Assembly (NCBI GenBank): GCA_029776225.1
Contig: JAKOTR010000018.1
Location: 1 to 48,480 of the forward strand
Source: Acidobacteriota bacterium
Lineage (GTDB): Bacteria > Acidobacteriota > Terriglobia > Bryobacterales > Bryobacteraceae
DNA: 48,480 nt
Reading direction: 5' to 3'
The notes beneath the pieces are model-generated. The model saw nothing but the letters and a program-made list of their open reading frames with translations, was not told where the DNA came from and made no database searches. The translations under genes were made by a program, and so were the position numbers. Shown here in pieces: positions 8,721 through 17,394 of the stretch (its first letter is position 1; the number at the start of each line of letters is the position of its first letter).

Positions 8721-9998
8721 CTATCGCCGCCAGACCACGGCGCCTTTGACCACTGTGGCAACCGGGCCGCCCCGGAAGGTCCGGCCGTGGAAAGGCGAGT
8801 TCTTGCTGCGTGAGAAGGACCGGTTAACGTCGTAGGTCCAGCAAAGTTCGGGATCGAAGATGGTGACGTCGCCAGGCGCCCCCACCTCCAGCCGGCCGCG
8901 GTTCAATCCGAGAATCCGCGCCGGCCCGGTCGTAAACAGTTCGACGAGCCGCATCAGCGAGATCCGCCCGCTGTGAACGAGTTTTTCGAGAGCGACGGCG
9001 AGCGCTGTCTCGAGGCCGATGATGCCGAACGGGCACTTTTCGAATTCCTGCATCTTTTCGCTGCCCGGGTGCGGCGCGTGGTCCGTGGCGATGGCATCCA
9101 CCAGCCCATCGGCGATGCCCTGGACCAGCGCTTCGGTATCGGCTTCCGAGCGAAGCGGCGGCTTCATCTTGTAGTTGCTGTCGTAGAAAGCCACGTCGGC
9201 GTCGGTGAGGGCAATGTGGTGCGGCGAGACTTCGCACGTCACCGGCAGCTTCCGCGCCTTGGCGTCCGCAATCATCTCCAGCGAGCGCCGGGAGGAAAGA
9301 TGCGCCACGTGGAGCCGCGCGCCGGTCAACTCCGCCAGCAGGATGTCCCGCGCAACCATCACATCCTCCGCGCTGGACGGAATGCCGCGCAGGCCGAGCC
9401 GGACGGAGTGAAACCCCTCGTGCATGTCCCCGCCCGCGCTCAGGTTGAGGTCTTCGCAATGGTCGATGACCGGGATGTCGAAGGCGCGCGCGTACTCCAT
9501 GGCCCGGCGCATCACCCTGGAGTTCATCACTGGCCTGCCGTCGTCGGAGATGGCCACCGCGCCGGCCTCCTTCATGGAGCCGATCGAGGCCAATTTTTCG
9601 CCCGCGCAATCCTCGGTGATGGCGCCGATGGGGAACACGTTGACCACCGCGGAGTGGCTGGCGCGTTCGATGATGTAGCGGGTCACGGTAGCGTCGTCGT
9701 TCACCGGGTTGGTGTTCGGCATGCAGCAGATGGAGGTGAACCCGCCGGCGGCGGCAGCCTTCGAGCCGCTTTCGATGGTTTCGGCGTGCTCGAAGCCCGG
9801 CTCGCGCAGGTGCACGTGCATGTCGATGAAACCGGGCGCGACAATCAGGCCGGTCGCATCGAAGCCGATCACGCCGGTAGCGTGCAGATCCTCCCCGATG
9901 CGCACGATGTGGCCGCCCTTGATCAGAATGTCCCCGATCCGGTCGGTTCCCGAGGCCGGGTCGATGATCCGGCCGTTCTTAATGAGCAGTTTCGGCAT
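8721..9998 (-). CDS. pyrC: Dihydroorotase (class I)
   Basis: This 425-residue amidohydrolase closes N-carbamoyl-L-aspartate to dihydroorotate, step three of de novo pyrimidine synthesis. Metal ligands His61 and His63 lie in [19 protein letters not shown] follows, and the late catalytic motif is IATDHAPH. The class I pattern (HVHLREPG plus long barrel) points to the form often associated with aspartate carbamoyltransferase. The ATG lies inside the end of pyrB (20-bp overlap) without a clear Shine-Dalgarno, so translation is probably coupled. The next gene starts 17 bp downstream. Confidence 0.96.
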   Translation of the reverse strand: MPKLLIKNGRIIDPASGTDRIGDILIKGGHIVRIGEDLHATGVIGFDATGLIVAPGFIDMHVHLREPGFEHAETIESGSKAAAAGGFTSICCMPNTNPVNDDATVTRYIIERASHSAVVNVFPIGAITEDCAGEKLASIGSMKEAGAVAISDDGRPVMNSRVMRRAMEYARAFDIPVIDHCEDLNLSAGGDMHEGFHSVRLGLRGIPSSAEDVMVARDILLAELTGARLHVAHLSSRRSLEMIADAKARKLPVTCEVSPHHIALTDADVAFYDSNYKMKPPLRSEADTEALVQGIADGLVDAIATDHAPHPGSEKMQEFEKCPFGIIGLETALAVALEKLVHSGRISLMRLVELFTTGPARILGLNRGRLEVGAPGDVTIFDPELCWTYDVNRSFSRSKNSPFHGRTFRGGPVATVVKGAVVWRR

Positions 9999-10914
9999 GG
10001 GACGTAAGAATGCGCTCCAGCACCGCCATGCGCACGGCGACGCCGTTTTCCACCTGATTCAGAATCACCGATCGCTGCGAATCGGCCACCTCGGAAGAGA
10101 TCTCGCGGCCGCGGTTGATCGGTCCCGGATGCATGACGAGGGCGTCGGGCTTGATCAGGTCCAGGTGCTCCAGCCGCAGGCCGTAGAACTGGAAGTATTC
10201 GCCGGCCGGGAAGGCGGCTTCGTGCTGCCTCTCCAACTGCACCCGGAGCATCATGACCACGTCCGCATCGCGGATCGCTTCCCGGATGTCATAAGTGAGT
10301 CTCACGCCGGGCGCCATGCAGGCCAGACCCGCCGGCAGCAGCGACGCGGGCCCGCAAAGCACGATCTCGGCGCCGAACTTCGAGAGCAGGTAGATGTTCG
10401 AGCGCGCGACCCGGCTGTGCGCGATGTCGCCGATAATGGCGACGCGCAGTCCTTCGAGCGTCGGCTTGCGGTCCAGGATCGTGCGCGCGTCGAGCAGCGC
10501 CTGGGTGGGGTGCTCGTGCGTGCCGTCGCCCGCGTTGATGATCGGAGTGCGCGGCAGGTGGCGCGCCAGGAAATGGGGGGCGCCGGAGGCCGAGTGTCGC
10601 ATGACGATGGCGTCGGGCCGCATCGCCGCGAGCGTGTTCAGCGTGTCCACCAGCGATTCGCCTTTCGAGACGCTCGATCCGGCGGCCGTGATGGAAATGG
10701 CGTCCGCCCCGAGCCGCTTGGCGGCGATCTCGAAGCTGGTGCGGGTGCGCGTGGACGCCTCGAAGAACAGGTTCACGATCATCTTTCCGCGCAGCAGGTC
10801 CAGGCGCTTGAAACTCTGATTCTCAAGAGGCTGGAAGTCCTTGGCGCGGTTCAGGATGGCTTCTATCTCGGAGCGTTCCAGCTCCTCAATTCCTAATAAT
10901 CCCGCTGGCATCAT
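9979..10914 (-). CDS. pyrB: Aspartate carbamoyltransferase catalytic subunit
   Basis: The 311-residue enzyme condenses carbamoyl phosphate with aspartate in the cytoplasm, the committed step of pyrimidine synthesis. Visible motifs are [13 protein letters not shown] (carbamoyl-phosphate site, STRT at 54-57), HPTQALLD and MHPGPINRG. No regulatory subunit (pyrI) is present in the window, consistent with control through PyrR. It begins 3 bp after pyrR stops, with two consecutive ATG codons at the start, and overlaps pyrC. Confidence 0.97.
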   Translation of the reverse strand: MMPAGLLGIEELERSEIEAILNRAKDFQPLENQSFKRLDLLRGKMIVNLFFEASTRTRTSFEIAAKRLGADAISITAAGSSVSKGESLVDTLNTLAAMRPDAIVMRHSASGAPHFLARHLPRTPIINAGDGTHEHPTQALLDARTILDRKPTLEGLRVAIIGDIAHSRVARSNIYLLSKFGAEIVLCGPASLLPAGLACMAPGVRLTYDIREAIRDADVVMMLRVQLERQHEAAFPAGEYFQFYGLRLEHLDLIKPDALVMHPGPINRGREISSEVADSQRSVILNQVENGVAVRMAVLERILTSHAETAH

Positions 10915-10917
10915 GAA

Positions 10918-11469
10918 TCAGGCTACTTTTTCGACCAGCACGACTTTCTCCGTCTGGTCGATCTCATTAAACAAGACTTCAACGATCTCACTCTCGGAGG
11001 TCTGCACGGTGCGGCCCACGAACCGCGCCTCGATGGGGAGCTCGCGATGCCCGCGGTCGATGAGCACTAGCAGGTGAACCCGGGCGGGACGTCCGTGGTC
11101 GAACAGCGCGTCGAGGGAAGCTCGAACGGTGCGGCCCGTGTACAGAACGTCGTCCATCAGAATGATATCCCTGTCCGTAACAGAGAAATTGATTTCGGTG
11201 CCGTTCACGACCGGCTGTGTCGCGATGGTGGTGAGGTCATCGCGGTAAAGGCTGATGTCCAGGATGCCGACCGGAATATCGAGGTTCTCCAGCGCCTTGA
11301 TCTTAGCGGAGAGCCGCTGGGCCATCGGGACGCCGCGGCGGCGGATGCCGATAAAGGCGAGCCGGTCCAGGTCCTCGCTCTTTTCGAGGATTTCGTGGGC
11401 AAGGCGGACGAGGGTGCGGTCGATCTCCGAGGCGCTCATCAACTGAGCCTTCTCGCGGGTGGCCATCAT
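10918..11469 (-). CDS. pyrR: PyrR: pyrimidine operon attenuator / uracil phosphoribosyltransferase
   Basis: The 183-residue protein has the PRPP-binding loop IILMDDVLYTGRTVR (102-116) and the YRDDL region of the PyrR family. PyrR binds pyr mRNA leaders in response to UMP and can also make UMP from uracil and PRPP. It is the first gene of pyrR-pyrB-pyrC. AGAAGAG lies four bases before the first of two tandem ATGs. The roughly 200-bp leader contains a partial match to the PyrR-binding loop (see findings), so autoregulation by attenuation or translation control is plausible but unproven. Confidence 0.96.
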   Translation of the reverse strand: MMATREKAQLMSASEIDRTLVRLAHEILEKSEDLDRLAFIGIRRRGVPMAQRLSAKIKALENLDIPVGILDISLYRDDLTTIATQPVVNGTEINFSVTDRDIILMDDVLYTGRTVRASLDALFDHGRPARVHLLVLIDRGHRELPIEARFVGRTVQTSESEIVEVLFNEIDQTEKVVLVEKVA

Positions 11470-11626
11470 AAAACTCTTCTAAAGGCTCAGAGTAACACAC
11501 GCGCCGCGCTAAGGCGCTCTGGTTCGTCCTCAAGAAAACAGACTGCGGCTTCCCCGGTGCTGTCCGGATTGGACGCCCGGCACGCCGGCTTCAGGAATCA
11601 AGCCGTCCAGACGGATTCGCGGGAGT

Positions 11627-11646
11627 GGGCGGGAGGTCTCCCGCCC
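11627..11646 (-). terminator. Strong hairpin downstream of mscL
   Basis: GGGCGGGAG and CTCCCGCCC form a 9-bp inverted repeat with a 2-base centre (in practice an 8-bp stem and 4-nt loop), 21 bp after the mscL stop. It probably separates the aqpZ-mscL transcript from pyrRBC. No T-run follows, so classical intrinsic termination is uncertain. Confidence 0.4.
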
Positions 11647-11667
11647 GGAGTACGCGCAGCCCGCGAT

Positions 11668-12126
11668 TCACATTCCCGCAGCGGCGCCTCCCAAGTGCGA
11701 CGTGCAGTGGGGGCAGCGGGTCGCCGCCACCGGGATCGGCGTGCAGCAGAAAGTGCAATCTTTCGTCGCCGGCGCAGGGGCGGGCGCTTCCTGCTTCACG
11801 CGGTACAGCTTTTTCGCCTGGCGCACGGCGAGGAAGATCACGAAGGCGATGATCAAAAAGTTGATCACGCTGTTCAGGAACTGCCCGTAGGCGATGACCG
11901 GTGCTCCCGCCTCTTTGGCGGCTGCCAGCGACGGATACGACTGGCCGCTCAGACTGATGAACAGGTCCTTGAAGTCCACCTGCCCCAGCAGCAATCCTAT
12001 CGGCGGCATGATCACATCATTCACCGCCGATGTAACGATTGCTCCAAACGCGGTGCCCATAATCACGGCAACCGCGAGGTCAAGCACGTTGCCCCGTGCA
12101 ACAAATTCTTTGAAATCTTTCAGCAT
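11668..12126 (-). CDS. mscL: Large-conductance mechanosensitive channel with C-terminal zinc ribbon
   Basis: The 152-residue protein is MscL, a homopentameric inner-membrane channel that opens under membrane tension to release solutes during hypo-osmotic shock. The N-terminus [20 protein letters not shown] is typical (amphipathic helix and TM1), TM2 is about [18 protein letters not shown], and the basic C-terminal stretch follows. Unusually, the end carries CTFC...CPHC, a zinc-ribbon-like pair seen in some MscL relatives. The ATG at 12124-12126 was chosen because it gives the canonical N-terminus. It follows aqpZ by 16 bp and is likely co-transcribed. Confidence 0.95.
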   Translation of the reverse strand: MLKDFKEFVARGNVLDLAVAVIMGTAFGAIVTSAVNDVIMPPIGLLLGQVDFKDLFISLSGQSYPSLAAAKEAGAPVIAYGQFLNSVINFLIIAFVIFLAVRQAKKLYRVKQEAPAPAPATKDCTFCCTPIPVAATRCPHCTSHLGGAAAGM

Positions 12127-12142
12127 ATTTTCTCTTTTCCGG

Positions 12143-12880
12143 TTAACGAGCCCCGGCGGCCTTCTTCGCCGCCGCCGGCTCCAACTTGGGTTCCGCCGCG
12201 ACGATCGGGTAGACAATCCCCGCGATCGCCGCGCCCACAATCGGCGCCAGCCAGAACAGCCATAGCTGCTCGATGGCCCATCCGCCCACAAAGAGGGCCG
12301 GTCCCGTGCTGCGCGCCGGATTGACGGAAGTGTTTGTCACGGGAATGCCGATCAAGTGAATCAAGGTCAGCGCCAGGCCAATTGCGATCGGCGCAAACCC
12401 CTGCGGCGCGCGCCGGTCTGTGGCCCCCAAAATGATCATGAGGAACATGAACGTCAGCACGACTTCGGCAACCAGGCAGGCCTCCAGCGAATAGCCGCCC
12501 GGCGAGTGCATCCCGTAGCCGTTCGAGGCGAAGCCGCCCGAGCGATCAAAGCCCGCCTTGCCGCTGGCAATCACGTACAGGACCGCCGCGGCGGTGATGG
12601 CGCCCGCAACCTGTGCAATGACATAAGGCAGAAGATCCGAAGCGGGAAAACGCTTTCCTACAACCAGTCCAATCGAAACCGCAGGATTCAAATGGCAACC
12701 TGAGACGTGGCCGATGGCGTAGGCCATGGTTAAAACCGTCAGCCCGAACGCAAGGGACACACCCAGGAAACCGATGCCAAGACTTGGGAAAGCGGCAGCC
12801 AGAACGGCGCTGCCACAGCCCCCGAAAACAAGCCAGAACGTACCGACGAACTCTGCCGCCGCTCGCCTGCTCAAGGACAT
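12143..12880 (-). CDS. aqpZ: Aquaporin (AqpZ-like water channel)
   Basis: The 245-residue major intrinsic protein has six transmembrane helices and both pore NPA motifs: GCHLNPAVS (NPA 65-67) and [12 protein letters not shown] (NPA 187-189, Arg190). Residues around His174 and Thr183 agree with the narrow AqpZ selectivity filter, so it should pass water rather than glycerol. The C-terminus is Ala/Lys-rich. An AGGAGG seven or eight bases before the ATG is strong. The downstream neighbour mscL suggests a joint role in osmotic adjustment. Confidence 0.94.
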   Translation of the reverse strand: MSLSRRAAAEFVGTFWLVFGGCGSAVLAAAFPSLGIGFLGVSLAFGLTVLTMAYAIGHVSGCHLNPAVSIGLVVGKRFPASDLLPYVIAQVAGAITAAAVLYVIASGKAGFDRSGGFASNGYGMHSPGGYSLEACLVAEVVLTFMFLMIILGATDRRAPQGFAPIAIGLALTLIHLIGIPVTNTSVNPARSTGPALFVGGWAIEQLWLFWLAPIVGAAIAGIVYPIVAAEPKLEPAAAKKAAGAR

Positions 12881-12921
12881 AAAGGCATCCTCCTTTTACC
12901 GCCTCTTACCGCGGATTCAAA

Positions 12922-12940
12922 AATAACATGAAATGTTGTT
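12922..12940. promoter_or_regulatory. Possible operator palindrome between aqpZ and the PEGA gene
   Basis: AACAT-GAA-ATGTT is a perfect 5-bp inverted repeat, extended by AA/TT on the outside. It lies in the divergent intergenic region, 42 bp upstream of aqpZ and 117 bp upstream of the PEGA gene, in an AT-rich patch. The regulator is unknown. Confidence 0.3.
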
Positions 12941-13056
12941 GGCGGCGCAGCAAATTTTTTAACGCGGCGGCCCCAGGGTCGTGATATGCTCGTCGACAGT
13001 TGTAACCGGCACTGATATGGCGACATCGCCGACAAATTTACCAAGGGGGTATTCAA

Positions 13057-13594
13057 ATGCGAGTTGCTCTTGCTGCATGTGTCGCGGCGCTGCTGATTGC
13101 AGTGGCCGGGATTCCGCTCTCGGGACAAGAAAATACAGGCTATCTGAAGCTGAAAGTCAATCCCGGACGGGCGGGAGTCTTCATTGACGGCAAGTACGTC
13201 GGGCCGGCTGCGAATTTCCGGATTGGGCGGAAATACGCGGTTGCGGCCGGCGAGCATGAAGTCAGGCTTACGGAACCCCGCTACGAAGATGTCGTAGTCA
13301 AGGTAACCATCGAACCCGGCAAGACCACAACGCTTTCCCAGACCATGAAGCCGCTGCCGGCTCCTCAGCCTCCATTCGGACGCCTGCGCACCCCTTCGCC
13401 CGACAAGTACGCAGCCGTATACGTGAACGAAAAATTATATGGGCCATGCCGATGAGTTCAGCCACCCGGGCCAGGGCCTGCTGCTGAACCCCGGCGAATA
13501 TACGGTGAAAATCGTTCCGGCCAGCGGGGGAGAAGGGCGCGAAGAAAAAGTTAACATCGAAGCGGGCAAAGTCGTCGTCGTCCGCGCTCAATAG
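13057..13594 (+). pseudogene. Secreted two-PEGA-domain protein, frameshifted
   Basis: The first frame (13057-13455) encodes a signal peptide (VALAACVAALLIAVAGIPLSG) and a first PEGA domain (GYLKLKVNPGRAGVFIDGKY) before an early stop. The second PEGA domain continues in the next frame to TAG at 13592-13594 (GHADEFSHPGQGLLLNPGEY, KVNIEAGKVVVVRAQ). Removing one A from the A5 run at 13430-13434 restores a single reading frame through YVNENYMGHADEF, a natural PEGA sequence of 178 residues. PEGA domains are surface or periplasmic beta-sandwich modules. The indel could be a sequencing error in a homopolymer, a real mutation or slippage. AAGGGGG lies upstream of the ATG. Confidence 0.8.
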
Positions 13595-13627
13595 CGGCAT
13601 TTGGGATAGTAGTACGAGAGGTGATTT

Positions 13628-14557
13628 ATGAGACGAGGTATTGCAGCCATCGCGCTGTTGGGCGTGGCGATGCTTGTATCGTGTGGAAAGAAAGAGAGCG
13701 GCGAGTCGCCGGACATCGCCGCCCAGGAGACGGCGCAGACGGCGCCCGGGCCGCGAGCCAGAGTCATTTTGACGGATGGGAGCTCGGTGCCGGGCACGAT
13801 CGTGGCGAGCACGCAGACGGACATGATCGTGCTCGGAGACGACGGCATCGAGCGGAAGATCCCCCTCTCTCGAGTAAAGTCGGTGGAGTACGGTGAAGCC
13901 CCCGCGGAGGCACCTGCGCGGCGGGCTGCCGCGCCTCGCACCCGGGAGACAGAGCGGCGGCCTTCGCCTGCAGCGCCGGCAGTGCCTGCGCCGGTTGCGC
14001 CCGCTGCTCCGCCTGCGGAAGTCACCACCAGGACCTACGAAGTGCCGGCAGGCACCGAGATCTCTGTGCGAACCAACGAGACCATCGACTCGGCAACCGC
14101 TCAGGAGGGGCAGACCTTTGAGGCCCAGGTCACGCGCGACGTCAGAGACGCCAACGGCGATCTGGTGATTCCGCGTGGATCCGAAGCGCGGATCGTGATC
14201 CGCTCCGCGTCTAAAGGCGGCAGGTTCCGCGGGCAGTCCGACCTGGTGCTGGATATGCAGTCGGTGACGATCAACGGCAGGCAGTACGCGATTGAGACCG
14301 CCGATGTCACGCAGACAGGCAAGGCGGGCCTTGGAGCGAATAAACGCACCGCCACCTATACGGGCGGCGGCGCGGCCCTGGGCGCGGTGATCGGGGCTAT
14401 CGCGGGCGGCGGCAAAGGCGCGGCGATAGGAGCGGGCGCCGGAGCGGGCGCAGGCGCGCTTACCCAGATCCTCACCAAGGGCGGCTCAATCAAGGTGCCG
14501 GCGGAGTCGGTGCTAACCTTCCAGCTCGACAAGCCGCTGCGGGTCGCGGCGCAGTAG
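13628..14557 (+). CDS. Lipoprotein with glycine-zipper domain
   Basis: The 309-residue protein starts with a lipoprotein signal (lipobox LVSC, Cys19). An SH3-like segment (ARVILTDGSSVPGTIVAS ... SRVKSVEYGE) is followed by a Pro/Ala/Arg-rich linker. A beta domain opens with YEVPAGTEISVRTNE and contains DLVIPRGSEARI; a long glycine zipper follows (GGGAALGAVIGAIAGGGKGA, 245-270 region), then a final strand. The beta-domain plus zipper order repeats that of the 2251-3078 protein. GAGAGG precedes the ATG. It probably sits in the outer membrane or periplasm; no enzymatic function can be assigned. Confidence 0.85.
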   Translation: MRRGIAAIALLGVAMLVSCGKKESGESPDIAAQETAQTAPGPRARVILTDGSSVPGTIVASTQTDMIVLGDDGIERKIPLSRVKSVEYGEAPAEAPARRAAAPRTRETERRPSPAAPAVPAPVAPAAPPAEVTTRTYEVPAGTEISVRTNETIDSATAQEGQTFEAQVTRDVRDANGDLVIPRGSEARIVIRSASKGGRFRGQSDLVLDMQSVTINGRQYAIETADVTQTGKAGLGANKRTATYTGGGAALGAVIGAIAGGGKGAAIGAGAGAGAGALTQILTKGGSIKVPAESVLTFQLDKPLRVAAQ

Positions 14558-14578
14558 CAGAGAAAAAGAGATAAGGGC

Positions 14579-14603
14579 AGCGGCGGCCGGCAGCGCCGCC
14601 GCT
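14579..14603. terminator. Bidirectional hairpin terminator between convergent genes
   Basis: A 9-bp stem, AGCGGCGGC (14579-14587) with GCCGCCGCT (14595-14603), lies between the convergent stops at 14557 and 14617. TTTC follows on the plus strand, and on the minus strand CTTATCTCTTTTTC follows a few bases later, so it may serve both directions. Confidence 0.55.
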
Positions 14604-14616
14604 TTCAGCATCCCGG

Positions 14617-15960
14617 TTAAGACCTGCTCAGGCCAAGGGCCCGAATGCGCTTGTGCAGGTTCGTCCGTTCCATGCCGAGGGTGCGGGCGGCCGAGGATAC
14701 GTTCCAATTGGCCTGCTCCAACGCGCGCAGGATGTAGTCGCGTTCCGCCGCATCGCGGGCTTCCTGCACGCTCGACCGCGGCGCGGCCCCCTTTCGGAGC
14801 CTGATTTCAAGGGGAACGGATTCCACGCCAAGCCTCTCGCCGGGCGTCAGAATCGCCATCCGCTCCACCACGTTGCGCAGCTCGCGCGCGTTTCCCGGCC
14901 AGTGAAATTTTTCGAGCACCGAAAACGCCTCGTCGTCTATCGTCTTCGGTCTGAAATTGTTGCGCCGGCAAAAATCCTCGAGAAAATACGTGGCCAGGGG
15001 CCGGACGTCTTCGGGACGCTCTCTCAAAGGAGGAACCCGGATCGGCACCACGCACAGGCGGTAATAGAGGTCCTCGCGGAACTGCTTCTTGGCGACGAGG
15101 TCGGCCAGGTCGCGGTTGGTCGCCGAGATCACCCGCACGGCCACGCGTATCGTCTGCTCGCCGCCCACGCGGTGAAATTCGCCTTCCTGCAAGACGCGGA
15201 GCAGCTTGGCCTGCGCCGTCTCGTGCAGGTCGCCAACTTCGTCCAGAAAGAGCGTTCCGCCGTCGGCAAGTTCGAATTTGCCGCGCCGGGAACTCGAGGC
15301 TCCGGTGAACGCGCCTTTCTCGTGCCCGAACAGCTCGGTCTCCAGCAGCTCGGTCGGGATGGCCGCGCAGTTCATTTTCACGAAGGGGCCGGAAGCAAAC
15401 GGGCTCTCGCGGTGGATGAATTCCGCCAGCAGCTCCTTGCCGGTGCCCGACTCGCCGGAGAGCAGAACGCGGGCATCCGAGCGCGCGACCATTTTCGCCT
15501 GCTCGACGACCCGCAGAAAGGCCTCGCTCACGCCGATCATCCGCGGGCTGTCCCCCACCAGCTCGCGCAACCGCGCGTTCTCGCGGCGCAGGGCGGCTTG
15601 CTCCAGCGCGTTCTTGAGGACCAGCAGCAGCCGGTCGCGGGTCAGCGGCTTTTCCAGGAAATCGAAGGCGCCCGCGCGCGTGGCCTCGACGGCGTCGGAA
15701 ATCGTGGCGTGACCGGAGATCATGATCACCGGTCCGCCGATCTCGGTCTGCTTGATCCAGCGCAGCACCTCGATGCCGTTGCCGTCCGGCAGCAGCACGT
15801 CCAAAAGGAAGGCGTCGGCGCGGCGGACGTCGGGGTGGGCCCGGAACTCGGCCGCCGACCGGCAGATGGTGACCGCGTAGCCCTCCCGTTCCAGGATGAG
15901 GCGCAGAGAATTCCCTACGTTTACTTCATCATCCAGAATGGCGATTCTCGCCAGAGCCAT
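14617..15960 (-). CDS. NtrC-family sigma-54-dependent response regulator (NtrX-like)
   Basis: The 447-residue protein has three parts. The receiver is residues 1-120, with Asp54 the phosphoacceptor in FLLDVLLPDG and Lys104 in LEKPL. The AAA+ sigma-54 activation domain has Walker A GESGTGKE (169-176), the sigma-54 contact loop GAFTGA (216-221) and Walker B GGTLFLDE (234-241). A Fis-type helix-turn-helix near 410-445 includes NVSSAARTLGMERTNLHKRI. GAFTGA is intact, so it should activate sigma-54 promoters. It follows the kinase gene by 27 bp and is surely its partner. Targets are not visible here. Confidence 0.95.
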   Translation of the reverse strand: MALARIAILDDEVNVGNSLRLILEREGYAVTICRSAAEFRAHPDVRRADAFLLDVLLPDGNGIEVLRWIKQTEIGGPVIMISGHATISDAVEATRAGAFDFLEKPLTRDRLLLVLKNALEQAALRRENARLRELVGDSPRMIGVSEAFLRVVEQAKMVARSDARVLLSGESGTGKELLAEFIHRESPFASGPFVKMNCAAIPTELLETELFGHEKGAFTGASSSRRGKFELADGGTLFLDEVGDLHETAQAKLLRVLQEGEFHRVGGEQTIRVAVRVISATNRDLADLVAKKQFREDLYYRLCVVPIRVPPLRERPEDVRPLATYFLEDFCRRNNFRPKTIDDEAFSVLEKFHWPGNARELRNVVERMAILTPGERLGVESVPLEIRLRKGAAPRSSVQEARDAAERDYILRALEQANWNVSSAARTLGMERTNLHKRIRALGLSRS

Positions 15961-15987
15961 TAGTTATCAGCATGCATCCAAACGGGG

Positions 15988-17394
15988 TCAAATAGCTACT
16001 CTGGACGACTCTGGAACGCTCCGGGAAACGGCTTGGGGCAGCACCACGCGGAACGCCGCACCGCCCAGTTCTCCCTCCACCAGCAGGACGTCGCCGCCGA
16101 GCCGCAGCGCATTCTTGCGCGCAATGGAAAGCCCCAGACCCATTCCATGCTCCTTGAAGGAGATGGTCGGCTCGAACAGGCAGCGCCGCGCTTCGTCGCT
16201 CAATCCCGGTCCGGAATCGTGAACTTCGATCGCAACCTGCGCGTCCGCAACCGACGTCTTGACCATCACCGTGCCGCCGGGGCCGGCCGCTTCCGCCGCG
16301 TTCTCCAGGAGGTTGGTGAGAATGCCTTTGAGCAGGTCCTCATCGGCCAGCGTGTGCGGGCAGGAAGGATCCAGCCGGAGCGTATAGCGAAGCTCCGGGT
16401 GCGCGGTTCTCAAGAATGCGACCCGCTCCTCCAGGATGCTGTTGACGTCCAGCGCTTCCCGCCGCAGCGGCGGCTCGGCCGCGAAATCCGAGAAGGCGCG
16501 CACGCGCCGGCCCAGGCTCTCCACTTCGTCCACTACGATCCTTGCGGCCTGTTCGATAAATTCCTGATCGTTTTCGTTGCGGCGGGCCAGAATTTCCTCC
16601 ATCGTGAGCCGGATCGGAGTGAGCGAATTCTTCAGTTCGTGGGCCATTTTCCGGGCCAGCATCTGCCAGCTTGCCAGTTGGGTCAAATAGACCAGCCGCT
16701 CGCGGCTGCTCTTAAGCTGAGCGGCCATATCGTTAAAGGCGCGGATCGCCCGCCCGATCTCGTCGGTGCGCTTCGTCTCCAGCCGGGTTTCCAGATCGCC
16801 GGAAGCCAGCCGCTCCAGCCCGGCCGTCAACTGCCGGATAGGATGACTGACGCGGTGCGCGGTGAAGATCAGCAAAATGAGCGAAAACGCCCAGACGGCG
16901 GTCGCCAGCGATGCGAAGGTGAACAGCAGGCCGCGCCGCAGGTCGCGAGCGCGGGCGCGGGAGACGGTTTCGCGCGCCTGCCGGTACTCGCTCGCCAACC
17001 GCGACATGTTGAACCCGAACTTGCCGGTGTAGAGGCCGACTCCGCCGGGCTGCCGCGTCATGTATTCGAGCACGCCGTCCTCGGTCAGCCGGAACCGCTC
17101 CGGTTCGCCGCTCTCCCAGAACTCGCGCACTTCCGTGGTCCAGGCCGCCTCTTGCCCGCGCGCGTAGAAAATGGGCGTGGCGTTCGCGGCTTCCCGCTTC
17201 AGCGACTCGCAGGCGCGCTGGTAAAGCTCGCGTCCGGCCTCCTCGAGAGAGCGGGAGAGCATGTCGAGCTGGTCCGTCGTGGAATAGCTCAGGCTGTGTT
17301 CGAGCAGAGACGCGGCCACCCACCACGTGGCGGCCAGCGGCGCCACGGTCGCGGCCACAAACACCAGAATCAACCGGTTCCTGAGGCTCCTCAC
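15988..17394 (-). CDS. NtrY-like membrane sensor histidine kinase
   Basis: The 468-residue kinase has TM1 (about 7-31), a periplasmic loop (about 32-155), TM2 (156-178), a HAMP domain (180-232) and a HisKA/HATPase core. The H-box is MAHELKNSLTPI (His252), the N-box NLLENAAEA (361-369), G1 DSGPGL (393-398) and G2 GMGLGL (417-422). The H-box wording is that of NtrY-type kinases. The start is GTG at 17392-17394: it has GGAGG six bases ahead and overlaps the DUF4390 stop as GTGA. A longer in-frame reading would run back through the DUF4390 gene and is not credible. It pairs with the NtrX-like regulator downstream. Confidence 0.94.
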   Translation of the reverse strand: MRSLRNRLILVFVAATVAPLAATWWVAASLLEHSLSYSTTDQLDMLSRSLEEAGRELYQRACESLKREAANATPIFYARGQEAAWTTEVREFWESGEPERFRLTEDGVLEYMTRQPGGVGLYTGKFGFNMSRLASEYRQARETVSRARARDLRRGLLFTFASLATAVWAFSLILLIFTAHRVSHPIRQLTAGLERLASGDLETRLETKRTDEIGRAIRAFNDMAAQLKSSRERLVYLTQLASWQMLARKMAHELKNSLTPIRLTMEEILARRNENDQEFIEQAARIVVDEVESLGRRVRAFSDFAAEPPLRREALDVNSILEERVAFLRTAHPELRYTLRLDPSCPHTLADEDLLKGILTNLLENAAEAAGPGGTVMVKTSVADAQVAIEVHDSGPGLSDEARRCLFEPTISFKEHGMGLGLSIARKNALRLGGDVLLVEGELGGAAFRVVLPQAVSRSVPESSRVAI

